7,554 nucleotides of DNA from Draconibacterium sp. (lineage in GTDB: Bacteria > Bacteroidota > Bacteroidia > Bacteroidales > Prolixibacteraceae). Positions 1 to 7,446 of the stretch are shown here, piece by piece. The notes under the pieces are model-generated. The model worked only from the letters and a program-made list of their open reading frames with translations. It had not been told where the DNA came from and did no database searches. The first letter of the stretch is position 1; each line of letters opens with the position of its first letter. A program made the position numbers and the translations under genes. The stretch spans positions 1-7,554 of the forward strand of contig WGCT01000352.1 in assembly GCA_015493625.1 (NCBI GenBank), in the 5' to 3' direction.

Positions 1-462
1 CTTACAAGTCCCTTGCGGTTTAAAGCTTATATTTTGACTGACTTGGAAAGATCTGATTGGCATACTGGCCGCTTCTTTCGCCAGTTCCTTCAATTCGGGG
101 ATACCGTTCCAATTCATTGCCATATTGGACTGGCCCGAAGCTATCCAAACTTCACCTACCAAGACATCTCGCAATGTTTTTTTATCAGCCCCTATCTGGA
201 TATCCATGATATAGGGGCCTCCGGCTTTTAGTGCAGGGAGTTTGACTATCCATTTACCATCGGCTCCGGTTTTGCCTTTGGCTCTATTCCCTGCGATACT
301 AACCGTAACTACAGAGTTTTTTGTTGCCCATCCCCACACCGAGATCGGCATTTCCCGCTGCAGAACCATGTGGTCAGTAAAGGGTGAGCCCATTTTTATT
401 TCTGCAAAAACAGAAGTGGTTGCCAATAATAAAATTATCAATACATAAATTTTCGTTTTCAT
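1..462 (-). CDS. Sialate O-acetylesterase-like SGNH esterase, N-terminal part (runs off the window)
   Basis: I translated 154 codons from the ATG at 462-460 to the window edge with no stop. Residues 1-20 are a Sec signal peptide (MKTK, hydrophobic core, cleavage probably after VFA), so the enzyme is exported. Residues about 22-98 match the small N-terminal beta-domain of the SASA family, including the stretch MVLQREMPISVWGWA (32-46). It is followed by VLVGEVWIASGQSNM (100-114), the family's block I: in GQSN, Ser112 is the expected nucleophile of the SGNH fold. PQGTCK at the edge also fits the family's 'PQ..C.G.W' stretch. The catalytic Asp/His lie outside the window. Members remove O-acetyl groups from sialic acids, and many Bacteroidota homologues in polysaccharide loci act on other acetylated glycans, so the substrate is open. 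It begins 42 bases after the broken sulfatase and is probably last-read of the visible operon. Confidence 0.88.
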   Translation of the reverse strand, partial: MKTKIYVLIILLLATTSVFAEIKMGSPFTDHMVLQREMPISVWGWATKNSVVTVSIAGNRAKGKTGADGKWIVKLPALKAGGPYIMDIQIGADKKTLRDVLVGEVWIASGQSNMAMNWNGIPELKELAKEAASMPIRSFQVSQNISFKPQGTCK

Positions 463-504
463 GTTTCTTTTATTTTTTGTTATAAATGCACTTTCATCGT
501 ATTC

Positions 505-1196
505 TTATTTCATCATCTCCATTAATTTCGTTCTCAGTTCAACCACCTTTTCGGGATACTTTTGAGCAACATTTTCCAACTGTTGCGGGTCGGCCGAGAG
601 ATTAAACAGTTCAACCGGTAGATTATGTGGAATTACACCTCTTTCTTTTCTGAACCACTCGGGCTCAATATTGTCCATTCCGGTAGGTGCATCAATAAAA
701 ACCCAATTGTTATCTCTTATTGCCATAACCCCTTTATGCGTATGGTAAATAATAGACACCCTGTCTGTTTTTGCATCCGGATTTGAAATAAGTTTCAGGA
801 AACTAAAACTGTCTTCAGCCGTATTTTCATCCTTTTTATAGTTGAAATAATCGGCAAAAGTGGCAAATATATCAGTGAGGCAAACCGGTTCTTTAACCCA
901 TTTGTTTGTTGCCGATTTTCCAGGCCAACGAATAATAAACGGCACGCGTGTACCACCTTCCCATGCATCGCGCTTTGCCCCGCGGATATTACCATTGCTA
1001 TAATGCCTATACTCTTTTATCCGGTTATAACTGGTGCCTTCGGCTCCATTATCGGATGAAAACATAACGATTGTATTCTATTATTAATAATGGCTTAATA
1101 AAAATATAAGCCGGCAGGGTTTACTCTATTTTGCCCAAATAATGAAATGGGCAAGACAAAAAGAGAAATTACAAATCTTACAATAATAATTTTCAT
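505..1196 (-). pseudogene. Remnant of a secreted S1-type sulfatase with its catalytic N-terminal region deleted
   Basis: The ATG at 1196-1194 opens a typical signal peptide (MKIIIVRF..., ending SLFGQ, down to 1131), 35 bases after the fucosidase stop. That frame then loses any sulfatase likeness and stops at TAA 1097-1095. From 1077 a second frame, offset by two bases, encodes NTIVMFSSDNGAEG, a classic sulfatase block that supplies metal ligands (Asp-Asn), then GAKRDAWEGGTRVPFIIRWPG with the conserved Lys and 'EGGxRVP', and runs to the TAA at 505. A TAG at 1080-1078 closes this frame upstream. The missing middle would hold the paired metal-binding acidic residues, the C-x-P/A-x-R formylglycine site and about 200 residues, judged against the intact sulfatase at 3101-4957. 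What remains cannot be an active sulfatase. Starting the gene at the in-frame ATG 1065-1063 gives an open 186-residue frame, but that start is internal to a conserved motif. The near-intact frame suggests a recent deletion; an assembly error is the alternative. Confidence 0.85.
1080..1112. repeat. Two abutting palindromes at the deletion junction of the broken sulfatase
   Basis: Bases 1080-1091 read attattaataat, a perfect 12-base palindrome. Directly next to it, ggctta at 1092-1097 and taagcc at 1107-1112 form perfect 6-base arms around a 9-base AT-rich loop. Both sit between the signal-peptide fragment and the surviving C-terminal half of the sulfatase. They could mark where the deletion happened, or be a weak hairpin in the transcript; no T-run follows that would make a good terminator on the minus strand. 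Confidence 0.6.
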
Positions 1197-1231
1197 GCAA
1201 ATAGTTTTTTTACAGTATCTCAAAAAAGTAT

Positions 1232-3013
1232 TTAAATGGTCCGGTTAAGTATCCACTCTTTCAAAACGGGATTAGCTCCGTGAGCACCGGTAATATTCAA
1301 CCGGAAATAACGTCCGGTAACCGGGGCAAAACTTTCGGAATGGCCACTGCCTCCTGTTTTGCTCTTTAATACCGTTTGCCACTTATCTCCTATTTTCACC
1401 TGTAACTCGAATGGTTGAGAATGGTCACCGTAATGGTGTCCTTCAACAAGTGTAATATTTTCAATGCTAATTTCTTCTTCCAAATCAACTTCCACCCAAC
1501 CTGCTTTTTCTCCTTTTGCAGGGCTCCATTTACTGTTTGGGTCTCCATCGAAAAGATTATCAACCAAAGTACCTTCGGCAACAGAAGACGCTTTCCCGGT
1601 TTTTCCGGCTGTCGGTATTGGCAAAACATTAGCCTGTCCTTCAAACTCCAAAACCACGATAGAAATTACAGAGTCGGGAGCTTGTTCAGGTACTGAAATT
1701 TCAATACGGTTTTTATCTTGTGTAACTTTTAATTTTTCTTTTGGAGCAGATAAAAGATATGCTTTAACTGCCCTGTTTTTTAGTGGGAGTTTCAATACTC
1801 CGTCTGCAGGCCAAACGGTAACATGCAAGTAGAGTTTTTGCCCTTTTAAAGTAGCCCTGCCAAAAGGGAGGTAAGAAAACGGGCTGGCATGTGTTCCGTA
1901 AATTGCTTCACTGTTTACTTTCATCCAATCGCCAATATACTTTAACCGTTCGATGCTTGCTTGTGGAAATTCTCCCAGAGAAGTTGGGCCGATATTCAGT
2001 AAAAAATTACCTCCTTTACTTACAATTTCAGATAGTTTCAAAAGCAGGTCATTAGCCGATTTCCAATTATCGTCATACGATTTATAGCCCCAAGTATCGT
2101 TCATTGTCATACAAACTTCCCAGTTGCGCCCCGGGAAACCTGTTGCGGGAATAAATTGTTCCGGGGTTTCGATGTCGCCACCAAATTTTTCACCAAGCCG
2201 GTTATTTGTAATCAGGTTGGGATAATCTTTAATAATTTCTGCAAATTTAGCCGACCTTTCATCGGTCATATCGGTTGGTGTATCCCACCACAAAATATCA
2301 ACATCTCCATAATTGGTAAGAATTTCTTTTACCTGCGGAATGGCAATTTCATCGATATATTTATCCATGTCGCCCAACTGGTTAGGATCCCAGTGGCCGC
2401 CGTGCTCTTTTGCCCATTTGTCTATTTTTGCTGAATCGGGGTTTGCCCACCCCTGGGTTGTGTTCCTGAATGCCGCTGCACCTCCCGGGTGGTTCCAGTC
2501 TTGTGCCTGCGAATAATAAAACCCAAGCCGAATACCTTCTCTGTGGCAGGCTTCTGACAATGGTTTCAGGAGGTCTTTTCCATAAGGTGTAGCATCCACC
2601 ATATCCCATTTGGTGACTTTCGAATCGAACAGTGCAAAACCATCGTGGTGCTTCGAGGTTATTACGATGTATTTCATTCCGGCATCTTTTGCCATTTTCA
2701 CCCAGGCTTCAGGGTTATAATTTACAGGATTAAACTCTTTGGCAAATTTCTGATATTCTGCCATGGGGATTTTTCCCCTGTTCATAATCCATTCGCCTAC
2801 CCTGCCAATCTTATGTCCGTTGTACGTTCCGGCAGGTATCGAATATACTCCCCAATGGATAAACAACCCAAACTTGGCATCTTTCCACCAGTCCATTTTA
2901 TCAACATACTTTGTTTGTTCCCTTGTTTGTACTTCCTTCTTTTCAGGAGCAGAGCAATGGATAAACAAGAATACCACTAAGAGTAGCAAAATTAATTGTT
3001 TGTAAATTTTCAT
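1232..3013 (-). CDS. GH29 alpha-L-fucosidase lipoprotein with C-terminal F5/8 type C (CBM32-like) domain
   Basis: 593 residues from the ATG at 3013; an in-frame TTG at 3055 lies upstream, but the ATG puts the signal sequence exactly at the N-terminus (MKIYKQ, leucine/valine core, LFIHC). Cys20 is a probable lipidation site, which would anchor the enzyme to a membrane. The GH29 catalytic barrel covers about 35-370: FGLFIHWG (49-56), SKHHDGF (120-126), and VDILWWD (238-244), whose Asp244 is the expected retaining nucleophile. NWEVCMTMNDTWGY (297-310) is another family block; Glu282 and Glu299 are candidates for the acid/base, not resolved by eye. A beta-sandwich follows (about 375-460), then residues about 465-593 resemble a discoidin/F5/8 type C module (LFDGDPNSKWSP, GWVEVDL, GRYFRLNITGA), likely for glycan binding. 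It cleaves terminal alpha-L-fucose with retention; linkage and substrate are not readable. Located 87 bases after the sulfatase, in the same operon. Confidence 0.95.
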   Translation of the reverse strand: MKIYKQLILLLLVVFLFIHCSAPEKKEVQTREQTKYVDKMDWWKDAKFGLFIHWGVYSIPAGTYNGHKIGRVGEWIMNRGKIPMAEYQKFAKEFNPVNYNPEAWVKMAKDAGMKYIVITSKHHDGFALFDSKVTKWDMVDATPYGKDLLKPLSEACHREGIRLGFYYSQAQDWNHPGGAAAFRNTTQGWANPDSAKIDKWAKEHGGHWDPNQLGDMDKYIDEIAIPQVKEILTNYGDVDILWWDTPTDMTDERSAKFAEIIKDYPNLITNNRLGEKFGGDIETPEQFIPATGFPGRNWEVCMTMNDTWGYKSYDDNWKSANDLLLKLSEIVSKGGNFLLNIGPTSLGEFPQASIERLKYIGDWMKVNSEAIYGTHASPFSYLPFGRATLKGQKLYLHVTVWPADGVLKLPLKNRAVKAYLLSAPKEKLKVTQDKNRIEISVPEQAPDSVISIVVLEFEGQANVLPIPTAGKTGKASSVAEGTLVDNLFDGDPNSKWSPAKGEKAGWVEVDLEEEISIENITLVEGHHYGDHSQPFELQVKIGDKWQTVLKSKTGGSGHSESFAPVTGRYFRLNITGAHGANPVLKEWILNRTI

Positions 3014-3100
3014 TTTTAATATATTAATTTGGTTTTTCGCAAAAAAGTTCAGCAATATTGTTTTCTGGTATTTTTAATGCTCATCTAACACTCAATATAA

Positions 3101-4957
3101 CTATTCATTGTCCACAGCCTTAATCTTCCACTTATCGGTAAGCCAATTAACAATGCGCCATGAGTACTTGTACTGCTTTTCAGGATATATACGGGCAACA
3201 GCATCCCTAACATCCTGCCCATCCTCTCCAATGTACACGATAGCATTAAGCGCATGGCATCTGGCTTTATCTTCAGGATATTCAAGAACCTTTAACAGAG
3301 AATTTGTTGCAACCTCTTTCTTACCGATATTATAAAGGATTTCTGCTGCTACAACAATCACATCTGGCGATTCATCATCAAGAACCTTTAACAGCTCTTC
3401 TTTTGCCGAAACAGCTTTCTCTCCAAGAATTAACAAACCTGTTGCTCCCCAATATCTTATTGCGCTATCTGCATTTTTCAGGTAGTCAGTAAGTATCCGA
3501 ATATTATTTTCATCCCCCTGAGATGCAACATCTGCTGCCTCCATTATCTCTTTAAGAGGCACCTGCCCCGAGCGCATATAGTCATATGCTGACATTTCGC
3601 CACGCCTCCTAATCATATCAGCCTCAGGAATAACCCCGGCATCAAATATATTGATCATCCAATCGGTATTTACCTTTCTCATGCGATCAAGAACCTTTTT
3701 AAAAGCAGGGTCGCCTGCAAGGTTATTTACTTCCCATGGATCATTTTCAGTATCATATAACTCTTCATAAGGTTTTGTATTCCAAAAAACACTCTGTGTT
3801 TCATTACATTCACCTGCAATGTATGCTTTTTCCCATGATTGCATTGATGGGGCTCTCCATAAATAACTGATATGTTGCCCATAAATACGGTGCGGCATAA
3901 AATTTTTAATATACCTGTATTTTTTATCACGAACCGACCGGCACATATCATACCATTCATCCATTCTTCCACGAAACATGTATGCATAATCAGGATCATC
4001 CGTTTTCTGTCTGCCGAGGAACGCATTCCCCTGCATATAATCAGGAATAGGAATACCTGCGATGCTTAGCATTGTTGGAGCCAGATCAACAAAACTAATT
4101 AAACGACTGACCTTCTTGTTGGGCTTTTCTGCAGGAAACAGATATTTATATTTATCTGGTATCCTAATTAAAAACGGGACATGTGTTCCTGATTCATATA
4201 CATATCTTTTGCTTCGTCCTAACACGCCACCATGATCACTATAATAAAATACAATAGTATTATCCGCCAGTCCATCATCTTCTAATTTTTGAAGTATCTC
4301 CCCAACTTCTGAATCCATTTCAGTTATCTTGTCATAATATTGAGCCCAGTCATGACGCATCTCTTTGGTGTCGGGATGATATGGTGGAAGTTTCATTTCA
4401 TCCGGTTTATGAATAAGCTCATTCGTTGGTATAGATTTATGTATTGAACTTTCATGGGTAGTGTGAATATTTTTCACATGAAAAAACGGTTGACCTTCTT
4501 TCCTGTTTTTGTAATGAGCTTTTTTACCTGATTCGTCCCATGTATCAGCCTGTTTTGGGGTATTATAGTCTTCTTTATAATTATTCGTACAATAATATCC
4601 TAATTCCCTAAGATATCTGGGGAACATCCTAACTATTTCAGAGAGAGGATACGTACTTCTCATATGCTGATTACCGTTTGAACAGGCATACACCCCGGTA
4701 ATTATAGTATTTCGAGCAGGGGAACAAACCGGGGCGTTGGCGTATGCATGTGTGTACAAAAACCCCTCAGACGCAAGCTTGTCCAGATTTGGGGTAATTG
4801 CGAGTTCATCCCCATAGCAACCCAAAAACGGGCTGTTATCCTCACTTACTATCCATAGTATATTTGGCAATTCATCAGGTACTTGTGCCCGGCATTCACC
4901 AATAAAAAAAGATAAAGAGGAAATAATAATTGAAATCATCAAATAACGAGCATTCAT
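3101..4957 (-). CDS. Secreted formylglycine-dependent sulfatase (S1 family) with C-terminal HEAT-like repeats
   Basis: 618 residues from the ATG at 4957. A longer in-frame start at 5002 would be TTG and would put a basic, Cys-containing tail before the signal peptide, so I rejected it. Residues 1-24 are a Sec signal (hydrophobic ISIIISSLSFFIG, cleavage probably at CRA-Q). PNILWIVSED (31-40) gives the first metal-binding pair, here Glu39-Asp40. Cys78 in CSPAR (78-82) is the residue matured to formylglycine by an anaerobic or FGE-type activator, which is not in the window. Other family positions: Lys128, His165, SDHG with Asp241-His242, and SKRYVYESGTHVPF from 249. The layout resembles the N-sulfoglucosamine sulfohydrolase-like group, but substrate cannot be assigned. 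About 481-577 holds three roughly 32-residue alpha-helical repeats of HEAT type, outside the catalytic fold. It follows the GH3 gene by 63 bases. Confidence 0.94.
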   Translation of the reverse strand: MNARYLMISIIISSLSFFIGECRAQVPDELPNILWIVSEDNSPFLGCYGDELAITPNLDKLASEGFLYTHAYANAPVCSPARNTIITGVYACSNGNQHMRSTYPLSEIVRMFPRYLRELGYYCTNNYKEDYNTPKQADTWDESGKKAHYKNRKEGQPFFHVKNIHTTHESSIHKSIPTNELIHKPDEMKLPPYHPDTKEMRHDWAQYYDKITEMDSEVGEILQKLEDDGLADNTIVFYYSDHGGVLGRSKRYVYESGTHVPFLIRIPDKYKYLFPAEKPNKKVSRLISFVDLAPTMLSIAGIPIPDYMQGNAFLGRQKTDDPDYAYMFRGRMDEWYDMCRSVRDKKYRYIKNFMPHRIYGQHISYLWRAPSMQSWEKAYIAGECNETQSVFWNTKPYEELYDTENDPWEVNNLAGDPAFKKVLDRMRKVNTDWMINIFDAGVIPEADMIRRRGEMSAYDYMRSGQVPLKEIMEAADVASQGDENNIRILTDYLKNADSAIRYWGATGLLILGEKAVSAKEELLKVLDDESPDVIVVAAEILYNIGKKEVATNSLLKVLEYPEDKARCHALNAIVYIGEDGQDVRDAVARIYPEKQYKYSWRIVNWLTDKWKIKAVDNE

Positions 4958-5020
4958 TTTTTTGCAAATTTTTCTTTTTTCATAACAGATAATGTAATAC
5001 AATTACTAATTAAAGTAATA

Positions 5021-7423
5021 TTATTCTATTTTAAATTCTCCCTTCAATCGAATATCTTCAGAACTGCTACCAATCAATACTTCAAATATACCAGGTTCAA
5101 CTACCCAATGCATATCTTTGTTGAGCAATTCTAAGTCTGCTGGCTTAAGGATGAAATGAACGGTTTTTGTTTCGCCCGGATTGAGTGCTATGCGCTCAAA
5201 CCCGCGCAACTGTGTTTCATATACAGTTACACTGCTAACTACATCTTTCACGTAAAGCTGAACCACTTCATCCCCTTTTATCTTACCGGTATTGGTAACT
5301 TCTAATGAGATCTTAATTTCTCCCTGAGATTGATGTTTTTCAGGAATTAATTTTAGGTTTTTGTAATCAAAAGTTGTGTAACTCAAGCCAAATCCAAAAG
5401 GATAAAGCGCCCCAATAACGGCAGTTTTTCCATAACCATTGGGACCTTTGACGGGTTGTCCTGCATGCGAACCCGGTTTAAACGGAAAGTTCAGCTCAAT
5501 TTGCCCTATTGATTTAGGGAAAGTAACCGATAATTTTCCACCAGGGTTATAATCGCCAAACAAGGTTTCGGCTATGGCTGTGCCACCTTTTGCATTGGGA
5601 AACCATGCTTCCAGAATGGCAGGGATATACCTATTTTCCCAATTAATAGTTAGTGGCTGGCCGTTGATCAGTACCAATACAATAGGTTTCCCTGTTTCTT
5701 TTAAGGCTTTAATAAGTTGGAATTGACGTCCGGGTAATCCCAGTCCGGTGCGTGATTTGCTTTCGCCGCAACGCTTTTTGTCTTCACCCAACACGGCAAT
5801 CACTACATCCGATTGTTTGGCTTTTGTTACAGCATCTGCAATTTGTTTTTGCTCGTCAATAGTCAAAGGCGTAGGTATTATCTCACTTTCGGGCCAGGTA
5901 GCATCGACCACATCACAACCTTTTACAAATTCAACATTGGCAGCGTTACCTACATAGTTTTGAATTCCCTCTAACACGTTAGTTATTATTAGGTTCTGTG
6001 GACCATACCGGCTTTCATAAACAGTTTTATCATCAGCCAAAGGTCCCGTTACCAGAATACTTTTCAAAGACATCAGGTTTAATGGCAGTAAATTGTTATC
6101 GTTCTTTAGCAGTACTAATGATTCACGAGCCATTTGCAAAACAAAGTCTTTGGTTTCAGGTGATGCGACAATTGAATTTGCAGCCATGGGGTCTTTTACA
6201 TAAGGTGAATCGAACAAGCCTAATTGAAACTTTACCCGCAACACATCGGCTACATTCCTATCTAAGGTTTTCATAGACAATTTACCCTCATACACCAATT
6301 CACGAAGAGGTAGAATATAGTCTTGCGGTGGGGTAAAATTGGTACGAACATTTAAACCCGCTTCGGCAACTTGCCTGACAGCCTCTTTGTAATCAATGGC
6401 CACATGGTGTTTTGTATGGACAAATTCGACTGCCTTGCTGTCAGAAACCACATACCCGGTAAATCCATATTGCCTGCGAAGCAGTTCAGTAAGAAAATAA
6501 TAACTTGCACTTACAGGAATCCCGTCCCAATCGTTGTAACTGCTCATTATCCCCATTGGATGTGATTCGCTCACAATTTTACGGTAAGGATATAAGTACA
6601 ATTGGTGCATTTCGCGAGGAGCAACGTGAGGATCGGTCCGGCAATTGCCATCGCGTCCGCCTTTTGGCACACTATAAACAGCGTAATGTTTCAGTGTTGA
6701 AGCTATACCTTGCGACTGGATGCCTTCAACCATTTGTTGGCCAAGCGAAGCCACGTGAAAAGGATCTTCACCATAGCACTCCAGCACTCTGCCCCATCGC
6801 GGGTCACGTGCCAAATCCAGTATAGGTGCGTAAATATTGGTATAACCCAGGGCTTTTGCTTCGCGACCGACAATAATTCCTGCCTCTTTCACCAAATTTT
6901 TGTTCCAGGTACTACCAATGGCTATAGGTGCAGGCAATGGTGTAGCACGGTCATGGTTCAATCCATGTATTCCTTCGTTGCTGAAATCGACCGGGATTCC
7001 TAAACGGGTTTCTTCAACAAACCAGCGTTGTATCGTATTGATGGCTTCAGCATGTTTATTAAAAGGATATGAATATTGCGTTTTCCTGAGGCCATTCAGT
7101 TGTTCATCAATATTGGCTATGCCGTCTTTCCAGATTTCATTTCTCCAGCCGGGCATTGGGAGCTCATCTCTTAATACCCTTTTATAACCATACAGTGTAG
7201 CACACTGGCAGGTCTTTTCTTCAACTGTCATTTGACCCAACAAATCAGCAATGCGTTTTTCAACCATTTGACCAGGATCCTCGTAAATATCTTTTATCCC
7301 GTTTTTATTAAAATCAATCCATCCCTGATGGTACATTGTATTCTTTTGTGCAAATAGCACGGATACAGAAAACAGAGTGAACAATAAAATCAGGGATTTG
7401 CATTTTAGAATATTTAAAATCAT
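5021..7423 (-). CDS. GH3 family beta-glycosidase (beta-glucosidase/beta-xylosidase type), secreted
   Basis: 800 residues from the ATG at 7423, with a Sec signal (MILNILKCKS, hydrophobic core to about LFAQ, residue 26), preceded by an A-rich leader. Residues 37-48 (DFNKNGIKDIYE) look like a calcium-binding loop of EF-hand/dockerin type just before the catalytic region. The GH3 barrel spans about 55-405: RDPRWGRVLECYGEDP (206-221), KH (245-246), and YVVSDSKAVE (324-333) with Asp328 as expected nucleophile. The alpha/beta sandwich (about 430-655) has GESKSRTGLGLPGRQ (553-567) with Glu554 the likely acid/base. A fibronectin III-like domain (about 700-785; GDEVVQLYVKD) closes the protein. Length and domain order match full three-domain GH3 enzymes, which release non-reducing beta-linked glucose or xylose and related sugars; the exact sugar is not predictable here. 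It is the first complete gene of the likely operon, acting in the periplasm or outside the cell. Confidence 0.95.
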   Translation of the reverse strand: MILNILKCKSLILLFTLFSVSVLFAQKNTMYHQGWIDFNKNGIKDIYEDPGQMVEKRIADLLGQMTVEEKTCQCATLYGYKRVLRDELPMPGWRNEIWKDGIANIDEQLNGLRKTQYSYPFNKHAEAINTIQRWFVEETRLGIPVDFSNEGIHGLNHDRATPLPAPIAIGSTWNKNLVKEAGIIVGREAKALGYTNIYAPILDLARDPRWGRVLECYGEDPFHVASLGQQMVEGIQSQGIASTLKHYAVYSVPKGGRDGNCRTDPHVAPREMHQLYLYPYRKIVSESHPMGIMSSYNDWDGIPVSASYYFLTELLRRQYGFTGYVVSDSKAVEFVHTKHHVAIDYKEAVRQVAEAGLNVRTNFTPPQDYILPLRELVYEGKLSMKTLDRNVADVLRVKFQLGLFDSPYVKDPMAANSIVASPETKDFVLQMARESLVLLKNDNNLLPLNLMSLKSILVTGPLADDKTVYESRYGPQNLIITNVLEGIQNYVGNAANVEFVKGCDVVDATWPESEIIPTPLTIDEQKQIADAVTKAKQSDVVIAVLGEDKKRCGESKSRTGLGLPGRQFQLIKALKETGKPIVLVLINGQPLTINWENRYIPAILEAWFPNAKGGTAIAETLFGDYNPGGKLSVTFPKSIGQIELNFPFKPGSHAGQPVKGPNGYGKTAVIGALYPFGFGLSYTTFDYKNLKLIPEKHQSQGEIKISLEVTNTGKIKGDEVVQLYVKDVVSSVTVYETQLRGFERIALNPGETKTVHFILKPADLELLNKDMHWVVEPGIFEVLIGSSSEDIRLKGEFKIE

Positions 7424-7446
7424 TTTTTATTATTATTTTTCAAAGC

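Noticed and set aside
13..448. Two short plus-strand open frames at the left end
   Set aside because: The minus strand here encodes a clear signal peptide, SASA N-terminal domain and GQSN motif, so the plus-strand frames are shadows.
1095..1196. A separate 33-residue small protein with a hydrophobic segment
   Set aside because: The segment is a textbook signal peptide at the expected distance from the fucosidase stop and just ahead of sulfatase coding sequence, so it is better read as the start of the broken gene.
1464..1832. A 122-codon open frame on the plus strand inside the fucosidase gene
   Set aside because: It lies fully opposite well-conserved GH29 and F5/8 type C coding sequence, has no recognisable motif, and is explained as an antisense shadow.
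3014..3100. A hairpin (tttttTgcgAaaaa type) in the sulfatase-fucosidase gap as a terminator
   Set aside because: The stem would be only A-T pairs with a four-base loop and no following T-run, so it is too weak to call.
505..4957. The broken sulfatase as a tandem duplicate of the intact one, lost by recombination between the two
   Set aside because: The shared region differs clearly (SDNGAEG with EGGTRVP against SDHGGVLG with ESGTHVP), which places them in different sulfatase subgroups, and the fucosidase between them is intact.
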